Below the pieces are notes generated by a model. The model had not been told where the DNA came from. It saw nothing but the letters and a program-made list of their open reading frames with translations, and made no database searches. The position numbers were made by a program, and so were the translations under genes. This document shows, piece after piece, positions 16,888-26,098 of a stretch of 64,000 nucleotides of DNA; within the stretch, counting starts at the first letter, position 1, and every line of letters begins with the position of its first letter. Source of the DNA: Pedobacter duraquae (lineage in GTDB: Bacteria; Bacteroidota; Bacteroidia; Sphingobacteriales; Sphingobacteriaceae); contig NZ_SNWM01000003.1 in the NCBI RefSeq assembly GCF_004362245.1, positions 558,001 to 622,000 on the forward strand. The letters run 5' to 3'.

Positions 16888-18231
16888 ATGAAGAAGCTGT
16901 TTACTACTTTAAGTAATATTTGGAAAATCCAAGAATTGAGAGAGCGTATTGTTTTTACGCTCATCATTCTTTTGGTCTATAGATTTGTATCGCACGTGGT
17001 ATTACCAGGTGTTGATGCAACTGCATTAGACAATAATGAAAAGTCTGGCCTTTTGGGTCTGATTGATATGTTTGCCGGAGGTTCGTTCTCCCGCGTATCA
17101 ATTTTGGCTCTGGGTGTTATGCCTTATATTTCTGCATCAATTGTAGTTCAGTTACTTGGTATTGCGGTACCAACCTTCCAGAAAATGCAAAAAGAGGGGG
17201 AGAGCGGAAGAAATAAACTGAATCAGATTACACGTTATTTAACGGTAGCAATCACTGCAGTGCAGGCGATTGGTTATGTTAAGACACAGGTACCTGTTGA
17301 AGCGATTCTGATTGATAGAACGTTGTTTTACGTTGTATCCACCTTTGTTCTTGCAGCAGGCACATTATTCGTAATGTGGCTTGGTGAAAAGATTACTGAT
17401 AAAGGTATCGGAAATGGTATTTCATTGATCATCATGGTGGGTATTATCGCCCGCTTGCCGATCGCGTTATACCAAGAGATCAGCTCTCGTTTTGTTGGCG
17501 ACGGTGGTTTAATTGCATTGGTATTGGAAATTGTTGCTTTGTTTGCTGTTGTGATGTTTACGATCATGATCGTTCAGGGTGTTCGTAAAGTTCCTGTACA
17601 GTACGCAAAACGTATTGTTGGTAACAAACAATTTGGTGGTGTAAGACAATACATTCCTTTAAAGGTTAATGCTGCTGGTGTTATGCCGATCATCTTTGCT
17701 CAGGCATTGATGTTTATCCCGATGACATTAACTTCATTTTTCCCAACTCTGCAGAATACCTGGTTGATCCAGTTTAGTGATTATACATCTTTGGCTTATA
17801 GTCTGACCTTTGCATTTTTAATTATTGCATTTACGTTTTTCTATACAGCAATCACCGTTAATCCTACACAGATGTCGGACGATATGAAAAAGAATGGTGG
17901 ATTTATTCCAGGCATTAAGCCAGGATTAGCTACTTCATCTTTCATTGACGATGTGATCTCAAAAATCACCTTCCCTGGATCTATCTTTTTAGCGATTATC
18001 GCTATCCTACCATCACTTGCTGTGAAATTTGGTTTGAAATCAGAGTTCGCACATTTCTATGGAGGAACGTCCCTGCTGATTCTGGTAGGTGTTGTATTGG
18101 ATACGCTTCAGCAGATTGAAAGTTATTTATTGATGCGTCATTATGATGGATTGATGAAAACCGGAAGAGTAACCGGTCGTGCGGGAATTCCTGCTACAGC
18201 GGCTACTACAGGGAGCAATGCGGTGATTTAA
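16888..18231 (+). CDS. secY: Protein translocase subunit SecY
   Basis: 447 residues with ten transmembrane segments, the normal size. SecY is the channel of the Sec translocon. SHVVLPGVDATAL and SISASIVVQLLG-type plug/TM2 features (here ISASIVVQLLGIAVP), VMPIIFAQALMFIP and NPTQMSDDMKKNGGFIPGIKPG are conserved, the last being part of the cytoplasmic loop that meets SecA and the ribosome. It is placed between rplO and map as in most bacteria. Confidence 0.98.
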   Translation: MKKLFTTLSNIWKIQELRERIVFTLIILLVYRFVSHVVLPGVDATALDNNEKSGLLGLIDMFAGGSFSRVSILALGVMPYISASIVVQLLGIAVPTFQKMQKEGESGRNKLNQITRYLTVAITAVQAIGYVKTQVPVEAILIDRTLFYVVSTFVLAAGTLFVMWLGEKITDKGIGNGISLIIMVGIIARLPIALYQEISSRFVGDGGLIALVLEIVALFAVVMFTIMIVQGVRKVPVQYAKRIVGNKQFGGVRQYIPLKVNAAGVMPIIFAQALMFIPMTLTSFFPTLQNTWLIQFSDYTSLAYSLTFAFLIIAFTFFYTAITVNPTQMSDDMKKNGGFIPGIKPGLATSSFIDDVISKITFPGSIFLAIIAILPSLAVKFGLKSEFAHFYGGTSLLILVGVVLDTLQQIESYLLMRHYDGLMKTGRVTGRAGIPATAATTGSNAVI

Positions 18232-18238
18232 ATCAGGC

Positions 18239-19024
18239 ATGTCAAAAATTTTTTACAAATCAGCCGAAGAAATTGAATTGATCAGAGCAAGCTCCATGCT
18301 TGTTTCTAAAACCCTGGCAGAAGTTGCGAAAGTAATTGGGCCGGGAATTACAACAAAGTCTTTAAACGATCTGGCAGAGGCGTTCATTAGGGATCACGGA
18401 GCAGTTCCGGCCTTTCTTAACTACAACGGCTTTCCTTATTCGCTTTGTATTTCTCCGAATGATCAGGTGGTGCATGGTTTCCCAGGTGATTATGTCATCC
18501 AGGAAGGCGACCTGATTTCGGTAGACTGCGGAGTGATTAAAGACAATTTCTTCGGCGATTCTGCCTATACGTTCTCAATAGGCGAGATAGATGCTGAAAG
18601 GCAGAAGCTGGTAACGGTTACCCAGCAATGTTTGCAGGCTAGCATTGAAAAAGCGGTGTCAGGATCCAGGATTGGTGATGTTGGCTATGCGATTCAAAAG
18701 ATTGCTGAGGACAATGGTTTTGGAGTAGTTAGAGAGCTTGTAGGTCACGGAGTAGGTGTACAGCTGCATGAGAAACCAGAAGTGCCAAACTACGGTCAGA
18801 GGGGCCGCGGTATCAAATTGGAAGAGGGAATGGTGATTGCCATAGAACCGATGATCAATGCAGGTACAGCGGGTATCAAATTCTGGTCTGATGGATGGAC
18901 GGTAACGAGTAAAGACAATAAGCCAAGTGCTCATTTTGAGCATACTGTGGCAGTTAAAAAGGGTAAGGCCGACGTTTTATCAACCTTTTCATTAATTGAA
19001 GAAGTTTTACTAAAAAAAAGGTAA
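18239..19024 (+). CDS. map: Type I methionine aminopeptidase
   Basis: 261 residues, type I (no N-terminal extension). The enzyme removes the initiator methionine from nascent proteins. The substrate and metal-site residues are visible: HGFPGDYVIQEGDLISVDCGV (metal Asp), FFGDSAYTF (metal Asp), VGHGVGVQLHEKPEVPNYG (catalytic and metal His), IEPMINAG (metal Glu) and AHFEHTVAV (metal Glu). It lies between secY and infA; adk, often found beside secY elsewhere, is absent here. Confidence 0.97.
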   Translation: MSKIFYKSAEEIELIRASSMLVSKTLAEVAKVIGPGITTKSLNDLAEAFIRDHGAVPAFLNYNGFPYSLCISPNDQVVHGFPGDYVIQEGDLISVDCGVIKDNFFGDSAYTFSIGEIDAERQKLVTVTQQCLQASIEKAVSGSRIGDVGYAIQKIAEDNGFGVVRELVGHGVGVQLHEKPEVPNYGQRGRGIKLEEGMVIAIEPMINAGTAGIKFWSDGWTVTSKDNKPSAHFEHTVAVKKGKADVLSTFSLIEEVLLKKR

Positions 19025-19095
19025 ATAATTAAATTATTTTATTTAATTTTGCAACCCTGTTTAATCGCAGCTAATTAAGTAAAAATCAATATTAT

Positions 19096-19314
19096 ATGGC
19101 TAAACAAGCCTCAATTGAACAAGACGGTGTGATCAGAGAAGCGTTATCCAATGCAATGTTCAGAGTTGAACTGGAAAACGGGCATGAGATCATTGCACAC
19201 ATTTCAGGTAAAATGCGGATGCACTACATTAAGATTTTACCAGGAGACAAAGTTAAATTAGAGATGTCGCCTTACGATTTATCAAAGGGCAGGATTACTT
19301 ATAGATATAAATAA
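19096..19314 (+). CDS. infA: Translation initiation factor IF-1
   Basis: 72 residues, full-length OB-fold. IF-1 occupies the A site during initiation. [53 protein letters not shown] is unmistakable. A 71-nt AT-rich gap separates it from map and contains a TAATTTTG (19044-19051), possibly an internal promoter, although no -33 TTG is in place. rpmJ begins 2 nt after the stop. Confidence 0.97.
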   Translation: MAKQASIEQDGVIREALSNAMFRVELENGHEIIAHISGKMRMHYIKILPGDKVKLEMSPYDLSKGRITYRYK

Positions 19315-19315
19315 A

Positions 19316-19432
19316 ATGAAAGTTAGGTCGTCAATTAAAAAACGCAGCGCTGATTGCAAGATTATTCGTCGTAAAGGTAAACTTTACGTGATTAACAAAA
19401 AGAACCCAAAATACAAACAGCGTCAAGGTTAA
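19316..19432 (+). CDS. rpmJ: 50S ribosomal protein L36, zinc-ligand-poor
   Basis: 38 residues, read directly: [20 protein letters not shown] then [18 protein letters not shown]. The length, position between infA and rpsM, and the [10 protein letters not shown] end fix the identity. Only one cysteine (Cys14) is present; the paired Cys and the His-bearing third position of the zinc ribbon are missing (Lys-Asn-Pro in place of Cys-Glu-Asn-Pro). It is therefore a C-minus L36. Confidence 0.96.
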   Translation: MKVRSSIKKRSADCKIIRRKGKLYVINKKNPKYKQRQG

Positions 19433-19511
19433 GAAATTATTGAATTATGATTGGATTGAATGTACAGCTCAATCTGTCGTTTAATCAAATAATCAAACAT
19501 TTAGTACAAAT

Positions 19512-19889
19512 ATGGCAAGGATATCAGGTATTGATTTACCAAGAAACAAAAGAGGCGAAATTGGTCTAACTTATATCTTCGGAGTAGGTAGAGCAACTGC
19601 ACAACGTATTTTAACGGAAGCAGGTATCGATTTTAGCAAAAAAGTACAGGACTGGTCTGATGATGAGTTATCAGCAATCCGTACCATCATCAACGACAGC
19701 ATTAAAGTAGAAGGTGCTTTACGTTCAGAAGTTCAGTTGAACATTAAACGTTTAATGGATATCGGTTGCTACCGTGGCTTACGTCATAGAAAAGGCTTAC
19801 CGGTTCGTGGACAACGTACTAAGAACAACTCCAGAACACGTAAAGGCAAGAGAAAAACAGTTGCTAACAAGAAAAAAGCTACTAAATAA
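19512..19889 (+). CDS. rpsM: 30S ribosomal protein S13
   Basis: 125 residues, full length. S13 contacts P-site tRNA and forms head bridges. [31 protein letters not shown], the helix-hairpin-helix, and the C-terminal [29 protein letters not shown] are typical. It opens the alpha cluster after a 79-nt gap in which a weak stem (ATTGA/TCAAT class) is the only structure I see. Confidence 0.98.
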   Translation: MARISGIDLPRNKRGEIGLTYIFGVGRATAQRILTEAGIDFSKKVQDWSDDELSAIRTIINDSIKVEGALRSEVQLNIKRLMDIGCYRGLRHRKGLPVRGQRTKNNSRTRKGKRKTVANKKKATK

Positions 19890-19910
19890 CATTAGTATCG
19901 AACAATAATT

Positions 19911-20300
19911 ATGGCTAAGACTAAAAAAGTAACAAAAAAGCGTATTGTTGTAATTGAGCCTGTTGGTCAGGCCCACATCAATGCTACTTTTAACAACATC
20001 ATTGTTACCCTAACAAACAACAACGGGCAAACCATTTCATGGTCGTCTGCAGGTAAAATGGGATTCAAGGGTTCTAAAAAGAACACTCCATATGCAGCAG
20101 GTCAGGCAGCGTCTGATTGCGGTAAGGTAGCATTTGATTTAGGATTACGTAAGGTAGAAGTTTTTGTAAAAGGTCCAGGTTCAGGTCGTGAATCAGCAAT
20201 CAGAACATTGCAGGTTGCCGGAATCGAAGTGACTTCGATCAAAGACATTACACCGCTTCCGCACAACGGATGTCGTCCTCCTAAGAAAAGAAGAGTTTAA
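19911..20300 (+). CDS. rpsK: 30S ribosomal protein S11
   Basis: 129 residues, full length. S11 sits at the platform near the mRNA exit. [46 protein letters not shown] and [20 protein letters not shown] are conserved, with the usual [13 protein letters not shown] end. It follows rpsM after 21 nt. Confidence 0.98.
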   Translation: MAKTKKVTKKRIVVIEPVGQAHINATFNNIIVTLTNNNGQTISWSSAGKMGFKGSKKNTPYAAGQAASDCGKVAFDLGLRKVEVFVKGPGSGRESAIRTLQVAGIEVTSIKDITPLPHNGCRPPKKRRV

Positions 20301-20365
20301 TTTATTAATTTTTAAAGCTAAGAGTCTGCAGCTACAGGTTGCACGATACTTTAAAACAAAGAACA

Positions 20366-20974
20366 ATGGCAAGATATACAGGACCAAAATCCAGAATCGC
20401 GCGTAAATTCAGAGAGCCAATTTTTGGCCCTGACAAGGTATTAGACAGAAAGAACTATCCTCCTGGACAGCATGGTGCTTCCAAAAGAAGAGGAAAGCAA
20501 TCTGAGTATGCTGTACAGTTAATGGAAAAACAAAAAGTGAAATACACTTATGGTGTATTAGAGCGTCAGTTCCGTAACCTGTTCACAAAAGCACAATCAC
20601 GTCAAGGTATTACCGGTGATAACTTATTACAATTATTAGAAGCTCGTTTAGATAACACAGTTTATAGATTAGGTATTGCAACTACACGTTCTGCTGCTCG
20701 TCAGTTAGTTAGCCATAAACACGTAACAGTGAACGGTGAAGTAGTAAATATTCCTTCATATCAATTAAAAGCTGGTGATGTGATCGCAGTTAGAGAGAAA
20801 TCAAAAACTTTAGAGGCTATCACAAATTCAGTAGCAGGCAGAGTAATCAATAAATTCAATTGGTTAGACTGGAATGCAGGTGAATTGACAGGTAAGTTCT
20901 TAACTTATCCTAATCGTGACGAGATCCCAGAAAATATCAAAGAAAACCTTATAGTAGAGTTATACTCTAAGTAA
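20366..20974 (+). CDS. rpsD: 30S ribosomal protein S4
   Basis: 202 residues from the ATG at 20366 ([29 protein letters not shown]). The in-frame TTG at 20339 adds unconserved residues and was rejected. S4 starts 30S assembly and in E. coli represses the alpha operon. The S4 RNA-binding domain ([48 protein letters not shown]) is intact. No zinc-binding cysteines are present. A terminator-like hairpin lies just downstream. Confidence 0.97.
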   Translation: MARYTGPKSRIARKFREPIFGPDKVLDRKNYPPGQHGASKRRGKQSEYAVQLMEKQKVKYTYGVLERQFRNLFTKAQSRQGITGDNLLQLLEARLDNTVYRLGIATTRSAARQLVSHKHVTVNGEVVNIPSYQLKAGDVIAVREKSKTLEAITNSVAGRVINKFNWLDWNAGELTGKFLTYPNRDEIPENIKENLIVELYSK

Positions 20975-20981
20975 TGAATTG

Positions 20982-21012
20982 AATTAACTGTCTTAGGGCA
21001 GTTAATTTTTTT
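20982..21012 (+). terminator. Intrinsic terminator/attenuator between rpsD and rpoA
   Basis: A perfect 9-bp stem AATTAACTG/CAGTTAATT (20982-20990 with 20999-21007) with an 8-nt loop is followed by an uninterrupted T tract to 21012. It looks like a genuine Rho-independent terminator, yet rpoA and rplQ follow with no promoter visible in the next 40 nt. Partial read-through is the likely way to set rpoA output. Confidence 0.8.
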
Positions 21013-21051
21013 ACGTTACATATTATTAATAACGATCTAAAAACATTATAA

Positions 21052-22044
21052 ATGGCAATTTTAGCATTTCAGAAACCCGATAAGGTAATCATGCAGAAAT
21101 CAACAGATTTCGATGGCATATTTGAATTTCGTCCTTTAGAGCCCGGTTTCGGTGTAACAATTGGTAATGCCCTAAGAAGAATTTTACTTTCTTCATTAGA
21201 GGGTTTTGCCATTACAAGCATCCGTTTCTCTGGAGTTTCTCACGAATTCTCTACCATGAAAGGTGTTGTAGAAGACTTAACTGAAATCATCCTGAACCTG
21301 AAACAAGTGCGTTTCAAAAAGGTAGGTGACTCTGGTGATTCTGAAAAAGTTTTCATCATTGTAAATGGTCAGGATCAGTTCACTGCAGGGGACATCACTA
21401 AATTCTCTAACAATTTCGAAGTTCTTAATCCGGATTTCGTAATCTGTAATATGGAGAAATCTGTGACTTTAGAGGTTGAATTAACAATCAATAAAGGACG
21501 CGGTTATGTTCCAGCAGAAGAGAATAAAGTTAATGATGCTGTTGTTGGTGTAATTGCTATCGATTCGATCTTTACTCCAATGAAGAATGTAAAATACACG
21601 ATTGAAAATTATCGTGTTGAGCAAAAAACAGATTACGAAAAGTTGATCCTTGACATCTCTACAGATGGTTCAATCCATCCTGAAGAGGCATTGAAGGAAG
21701 CTGCCAAAATTTTGATCCAACACTTCATGTTGTTCTCTGATGAGAACCTGGTATTGGAATCGCAAGCCAAAGAAGAGACTAAAGAAGTTGATGAAGAAAT
21801 CCTGCATATGCGTAAGATCCTTAAAACTGAATTGGTTGACCTTGATCTTTCTGTACGTGCATTAAACTGCCTTAAAGCAGCCGATATCCGTACCTTAGCT
21901 GATCTGGTATCTTACGATGTAGCTGATATGTTAAAATTCAGAAACTTTGGTAAAAAATCTTTAACTGAGATTCAGGAACTGGTTAAATCTAAAAGTCTTT
22001 CTTTTGGAATGAACCTTTCTAAATTCAAGTTAGACGAAGAATAG
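21052..22044 (+). CDS. rpoA: RNA polymerase alpha subunit
   Basis: 330 residues, full length. The N-terminal dimerisation domain carries [28 protein letters not shown]. The C-terminal domain (from about residue 255) has [20 protein letters not shown] and [23 protein letters not shown], keeping the Arg and Asn that contact UP-element DNA in E. coli. It lies 77 nt after rpsD, across a terminator-like hairpin, and is followed by rplQ. Confidence 0.98.
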   Translation: MAILAFQKPDKVIMQKSTDFDGIFEFRPLEPGFGVTIGNALRRILLSSLEGFAITSIRFSGVSHEFSTMKGVVEDLTEIILNLKQVRFKKVGDSGDSEKVFIIVNGQDQFTAGDITKFSNNFEVLNPDFVICNMEKSVTLEVELTINKGRGYVPAEENKVNDAVVGVIAIDSIFTPMKNVKYTIENYRVEQKTDYEKLILDISTDGSIHPEEALKEAAKILIQHFMLFSDENLVLESQAKEETKEVDEEILHMRKILKTELVDLDLSVRALNCLKAADIRTLADLVSYDVADMLKFRNFGKKSLTEIQELVKSKSLSFGMNLSKFKLDEE

Positions 22045-22073
22045 TACAACACAAATAACAAATATTGTTAATC

Positions 22074-22116
22074 GTGTGTAATTCCCTCAGATTAATTTCA
22101 ACGAGACGGTACACAC
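22074..22116 (+). promoter_or_regulatory. Stem between rpoA and rplQ
   Basis: GTGTGTA (22074-22080) pairs perfectly with TACACAC (22110-22116) across a 29-nt loop in the 87-nt gap, ending 15 nt before the rplQ ATG. No T tract. The wide loop makes this weaker than the other intercistronic stems. Confidence 0.4.
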
Positions 22117-22131
22117 TGAATAAATTTAAAA

Positions 22132-22671
22132 ATGAGACACGGTAAAAAAGTAAACCACTTAGGAAGAACAGATTCACATCGCAGAGCGATGCTTGCTAAC
22201 ATGGCATCATCACTGATCAAACACAAAAGAATCTCTACTACTTTAGCAAAAGCGAAAGCTTTGCGTATGTATGTTGAGCCTTTGATCACTAAATCTAAAA
22301 ACGATACTACACACTCACGTCGTATTGTATTTAGCTACCTGCAAGACAAAGAAGTTGTTGCTGAATTGTTCCGTGATGTTGCAGCGAAAGTTGCTAACCG
22401 TCCGGGTGGTTATACAAGGATCATCAAGTTGAACAGTCGTTTAGGTGATAATGCTGAGATGGCTTTAATTGAACTTGTTGATTACAACGAAGTTTACGGT
22501 AAAGATACTGAGGCTGCTGAGAAGAAAACTACACGTCGTGGTAGAACTAAAGCTAAAAAAGCTGATGCACCTGCTGCTGAGAAAGCTCCTGAAGCTGCAA
22601 CTGAAGAAGTTGTTGCTGAAGAAAAAGCACCTGAGGCTGCTGCTGAAGATACTACTGAAAAAGAAGCGTAA
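22132..22671 (+). CDS. rplQ: 50S ribosomal protein L17 with acidic Ala/Glu tail
   Basis: 179 residues, about 50 longer than E. coli L17. Residues 1-120 are the conserved protein ([45 protein letters not shown], then [30 protein letters not shown]). The tail starts with a basic patch ([14 protein letters not shown]) and becomes a repeated [17 protein letters not shown] acidic stretch. Such tails are seen in other Bacteroidota L17 proteins; the function is unknown. A terminator follows immediately. Confidence 0.97.
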   Translation: MRHGKKVNHLGRTDSHRRAMLANMASSLIKHKRISTTLAKAKALRMYVEPLITKSKNDTTHSRRIVFSYLQDKEVVAELFRDVAAKVANRPGGYTRIIKLNSRLGDNAEMALIELVDYNEVYGKDTEAAEKKTTRRGRTKAKKADAPAAEKAPEAATEEVVAEEKAPEAAAEDTTEKEA

Positions 22672-22688
22672 GCTTTTTAACACTATTC

Positions 22689-22722
22689 AAAAGGCCCTGT
22701 TGAGCAATCATCAGGGCCTTTT
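22689..22722 (+). terminator. Terminator of the ribosomal cluster
   Basis: AAAAGGCCCTG (22689-22699) pairs with CAGGGCCTTTT (22712-22722) around a 12-nt loop, followed by a T-rich tract. It closes the rplC-rplQ run. Confidence 0.9.
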
Positions 22723-22765
22723 GCTTTTTAAAAAATTGTATTTTTGTAATTATATCCATTAATCC

Positions 22766-23956
22766 ATGTCAAAAATCCCTGTGTTTAGCCAGTTTATCAA
22801 TCAGCTGTCAGAAGCTGTAACAAACAGTGCGTTAATCAAAGTCTCTCTTGGAAATTATAAAGGCACTGAGGCCGGGTTGAAACAGATCCATATCCGCCCT
22901 GTTCTGATTAAGCGGACACCAATGTTATCCTTTACTTACCGCTATAAAACAAAGGACATTGTTAAAAACTACAGTCATGAGGAAGCATATGTCCAGGTAG
23001 AATCTTTATTTGGACAAGGGTTTCTTATTGCGACGCTTTTTGCACATGGCAGCGATACTATACTTCAGGCGAACAGTGCCGGAGCTTACAGCCTTAGGAC
23101 AACTAAGCCGACGCTCGCGCCCTTAGCCAGTAGCACACATGACCATACTAAGAACAGACAATTGAAGGCGGTTGGGCAGCACTATCTAACTGCACTCAAG
23201 GTTACTGACTCAGCGGGGAATGTGTTCCCGAATGCTCAGGATAAGTTTAAACAAATCAATCAGTATATAGCGCTGTTAAGTCCCATGCTTAAACAACTAA
23301 ACACCGGTAGGCAATTACAGGTTGCTGATATGGGCTCTGGTAAAGGTTATCTGACGTTTGCATTATATGATTACATGCGGAATGTGCTGAACCAGGATGT
23401 AGCTGTTACAGGTGTAGAATTCAGGAAAGATCTTGTGGATTTGTGTAATATAATTGCAAAGGACTCGGATTTTGGACAGCTTTCTTTTGTGGAGGGAAGT
23501 ATTGTTGATTATTCAGTTCCGGAGATTGACCTGCTTATTGCCTTACATGCTTGTGATACGGCTACCGACGATGCGATAGCTAAAGGTATATATGCTGACG
23601 CCAAATTGATTGTGGTTGCGCCGTGCTGCCACAAGCAGATCAGGAAGGAAATGACGAAGAGTAAGGTGAATAATGAACTTGATTTCATGTTGCAGTACGG
23701 AGTTTTTCTGGAGCGCCAGGCAGAAATGGCCACAGACGGAATACGCAGTCTGATAATGGAGTATTTTGGCTACAAAACGAAAGTAGTTGAGTTTATTTCA
23801 GATCAACATACTCCAAAGAATGTTTTATTGATTGGCGTTAAAAATCAGGCGGGTACGACTGACAAGCTGGCTTTGAAAGAAAAATTAAAAGTTATTAAAT
23901 CTTACCTTGGAATCGGCTATCATCACCTAGAGCGACTAATGGGCCTTGAGGCATAG
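22766..23956 (+). CDS. SAM-dependent methyltransferase (Methyltransf_32-like)
   Basis: 396 residues. The C-terminal half is a Rossmann methyltransferase: motif I is VADMGSGKGYLTFALYDYM (about residue 190), then AVTGVEFRKDLVDLCN, IDLLIALHACDTATDDAI and VVAPCCHKQIRKEM. The Pro/Ala-Cys-Cys-His motif and the HACD segment are typical of the METTL25-like Methyltransf_32 family. The N-terminal ~150 residues are a family-specific domain with SYTHDHTKNR-type residues (here SSTHDHTKNRQLK). The substrate is unknown; an RNA or ribosome target is plausible by neighbourhood only. A TATTTTTG lies at 22739-22746. Confidence 0.82.
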   Translation: MSKIPVFSQFINQLSEAVTNSALIKVSLGNYKGTEAGLKQIHIRPVLIKRTPMLSFTYRYKTKDIVKNYSHEEAYVQVESLFGQGFLIATLFAHGSDTILQANSAGAYSLRTTKPTLAPLASSTHDHTKNRQLKAVGQHYLTALKVTDSAGNVFPNAQDKFKQINQYIALLSPMLKQLNTGRQLQVADMGSGKGYLTFALYDYMRNVLNQDVAVTGVEFRKDLVDLCNIIAKDSDFGQLSFVEGSIVDYSVPEIDLLIALHACDTATDDAIAKGIYADAKLIVVAPCCHKQIRKEMTKSKVNNELDFMLQYGVFLERQAEMATDGIRSLIMEYFGYKTKVVEFISDQHTPKNVLLIGVKNQAGTTDKLALKEKLKVIKSYLGIGYHHLERLMGLEA

Positions 23957-24015
23957 AATATGCCAACCTGTCAGAGGTTTGAGTAGTGGATATTTACATT
24001 TTAGCAGACTAATTC

Positions 24016-24066
24016 TGGCATAGAATGCCAATCGTCTGCCAATTTGCAATTGGCACAACCCTTGTT
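24016..24066 (+). promoter_or_regulatory. Palindromes and sigma-54-like element upstream of dnaK
   Basis: Two palindromes stand side by side: TGGCAT-AGA-ATGCCA (24016-24030) and TGCCAAT-TTGCA-ATTGGCA (24037-24055). The right arm of the second runs into TTGGCACAACCCTTGTT (24050-24066), which matches the sigma-54 consensus YTGGCACRNNNNTTGCW except at one position (T for C in the -12 element), with the required GG-N10 spacing. The predicted start is about 36 nt upstream of the dnaK ATG. I see no CIRCE repeat and no TAnnTTTG box here. Confidence 0.5.
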
Positions 24067-24111
24067 TAGTAGCAAATATCGAATTAGTAAAACATTAAAG
24101 AAATAAATAAA

Positions 24112-26028
24112 ATGGGAAAAATTATTGGTATAGACTTAGGAACTACAAACTCTTGCGTAGCCGTAATGGAAGGTAACGAACCTGTAGTTATAGCCAACAG
24201 TGAGGGTAAACGTACTACGCCTTCTATCGTTGCATTTGCAGAAAACGGAGAGCGCAAAGTAGGTGAGCCGGCTAAACGTCAGGCGATCACCAACCCTACA
24301 AAAACTATCTACTCAATCAAACGCTTTATGGGCAGCAGCTTTGCTGAAGTTAGTAAAGAAGCAGGTAGAGTACCTTACAAAGTTGTTAAAGGTGATAACA
24401 ACACACCACGTGTTGAAATCGATGACCGCAAATATACTCCTCAGGAGATTTCTGCAATGATCTTGCAGAAAATGAAAAAAACAGCTGAAGACTTTTTGGG
24501 TCACGAGGTTACAGAAGCCGTTATTACGGTTCCTGCTTACTTCAATGATGCACAACGTCAGGCTACAAAAGAAGCTGGTGAAATCGCTGGTTTGACTGTT
24601 AAACGTATTATCAACGAGCCTACTGCTGCAGCCCTTGCTTACGGCCTTGATAAAGCACACAAAGACATGAAAATTGTTGTGTTTGACTGCGGTGGTGGTA
24701 CACATGATGTTTCAGTACTTGAATTAGGTGATGGTGTATTTGAAGTAAAATCTACTGACGGTGATACACACCTTGGTGGTGATGACTTTGACCACATTAT
24801 TATTGAGTGGTTAGCTGCAGAATTTAAATCAGAGAATGGTATGGACCTTAACCAGGATCCAATGGCTTTACAACGTTTAAAAGAAGCTGCTGAGAAAGCT
24901 AAAATTGAATTGTCAAGCACAACATCTACAGAAATTAACTTGCCATATATCACAGCTGATGCAACAGGACCTAAACACCTTGTTAGAACATTAAGTCGTG
25001 CTAAATTTGAGCAATTGGCAAGCGACCTGATCAAACGTACGATCGATCCTTGTAAATCTGCTTTGAAAAATGCTGGTTTGAAAACTACTGATATTGATGA
25101 AATCATTTTGGTAGGTGGTTCAACTCGTATTCCTGCGATTCAGGAAGCTGTTAAAGCATTCTTCGGTAAAGAACCTTCTAAAGGTGTAAACCCTGATGAG
25201 GTTGTAGCAATCGGTGCTGCTATCCAAGGTGGTGTATTAACAGGTGAAGTGAAAGACGTATTGTTACTTGATGTAACTCCACTTTCTTTAGGTATCGAAA
25301 CTATGGGTGGTGTAATGACTAAATTGATTGAGTCTAACACAACTATTCCATCTAAAAAAGCAGAAACTTTCTCTACTGCTGCAGATAATCAACCTTCTGT
25401 TGAGATTCACATCTTACAAGGTGAGCGTCCAATGGCAGCTCAGAACAGAACAATCGGACGTTTCATTTTGGATGGTATTCCACCAGCACCACGTGGTGTT
25501 CCTCAGGTAGAAGTAGCATTTGATATTGATGCAAACGGTATCCTGCATGTATCTGCTAAAGATAAAGCAACTGGTAAAGAGCAGAAAATCCGTATTGAGG
25601 CTTCTTCAGGTTTGACTGACGAAGAAATCAAAAGGATGAAAGAAGAAGCTGAGCAAAATGCTGACGCTGATAAAGCAGCTAAAGAAGAAGCTGAAAAAAT
25701 CAATGGTGCAGATGCTTTAATCTTCTCTACTGAGAAACAATTGAAAGAATTCGGTGAGAAAATCTCTGCAGATAAAAAAGCGCCTATCGAAGAAGGTTTG
25801 AAAAAACTGAAAGATGCGCATGCTGCGAGAAACTTTGCTGATATCGATGCTGCTCAGGAAGAATTGCAAAATGCATGGAATGCTGCTTCAGAAGAAATGT
25901 ACAAAGCTGGTCAGGACGGCGCGCAACCAGAAGGTGGTGCAGGTCAGCCAGGAGCTGAACAAGCTGGCAACGGTGGCGACAACGTTACAGATGTAGACTT
26001 TGAAGAAGTAAAAGACGACAGCAAATAA
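24112..26028 (+). CDS. dnaK: Molecular chaperone DnaK (Hsp70)
   Basis: 638 residues, full length. The ATPase domain starts [25 protein letters not shown] and has the phosphate loop [19 protein letters not shown] and [18 protein letters not shown]. The substrate-binding domain begins around [14 protein letters not shown], and the Ala/Gln/Gly-rich C-terminal linker ends [14 protein letters not shown], the conserved EEVD-like tail that recruits co-chaperones. dnaJ and grpE are not adjacent, so it is transcribed alone between its own upstream palindromes and a terminator. Confidence 0.98.
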   Translation: MGKIIGIDLGTTNSCVAVMEGNEPVVIANSEGKRTTPSIVAFAENGERKVGEPAKRQAITNPTKTIYSIKRFMGSSFAEVSKEAGRVPYKVVKGDNNTPRVEIDDRKYTPQEISAMILQKMKKTAEDFLGHEVTEAVITVPAYFNDAQRQATKEAGEIAGLTVKRIINEPTAAALAYGLDKAHKDMKIVVFDCGGGTHDVSVLELGDGVFEVKSTDGDTHLGGDDFDHIIIEWLAAEFKSENGMDLNQDPMALQRLKEAAEKAKIELSSTTSTEINLPYITADATGPKHLVRTLSRAKFEQLASDLIKRTIDPCKSALKNAGLKTTDIDEIILVGGSTRIPAIQEAVKAFFGKEPSKGVNPDEVVAIGAAIQGGVLTGEVKDVLLLDVTPLSLGIETMGGVMTKLIESNTTIPSKKAETFSTAADNQPSVEIHILQGERPMAAQNRTIGRFILDGIPPAPRGVPQVEVAFDIDANGILHVSAKDKATGKEQKIRIEASSGLTDEEIKRMKEEAEQNADADKAAKEEAEKINGADALIFSTEKQLKEFGEKISADKKAPIEEGLKKLKDAHAARNFADIDAAQEELQNAWNAASEEMYKAGQDGAQPEGGAGQPGAEQAGNGGDNVTDVDFEEVKDDSK

Positions 26029-26045
26029 GCTGCTCAATCTCTAAT

Positions 26046-26080
26046 AAAAAAGGCTCCTGGATTTTCCAGGAGCCTTTTTT
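26046..26080. terminator. Bidirectional terminator between dnaK and the nucleotidyltransferase
   Basis: A 15-bp uninterrupted stem (26046-26060 with 26066-26080) has A6 and T6 at its ends and a 5-nt loop. It serves dnaK and the convergent gene ending at 26099. Confidence 0.92.
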
Positions 26081-26098
26081 GTTTTATAAGGAACTTAA

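Noticed and set aside
24000..24111. CIRCE/HrcA operator upstream of dnaK
   Set aside because: The palindromes do not match TTAGCACTC-N9-GAGTGCTAA.
24313..25106. Long antisense frames within dnaK
   Set aside because: They result from codon bias of a highly expressed gene; no start context or recognisable product.
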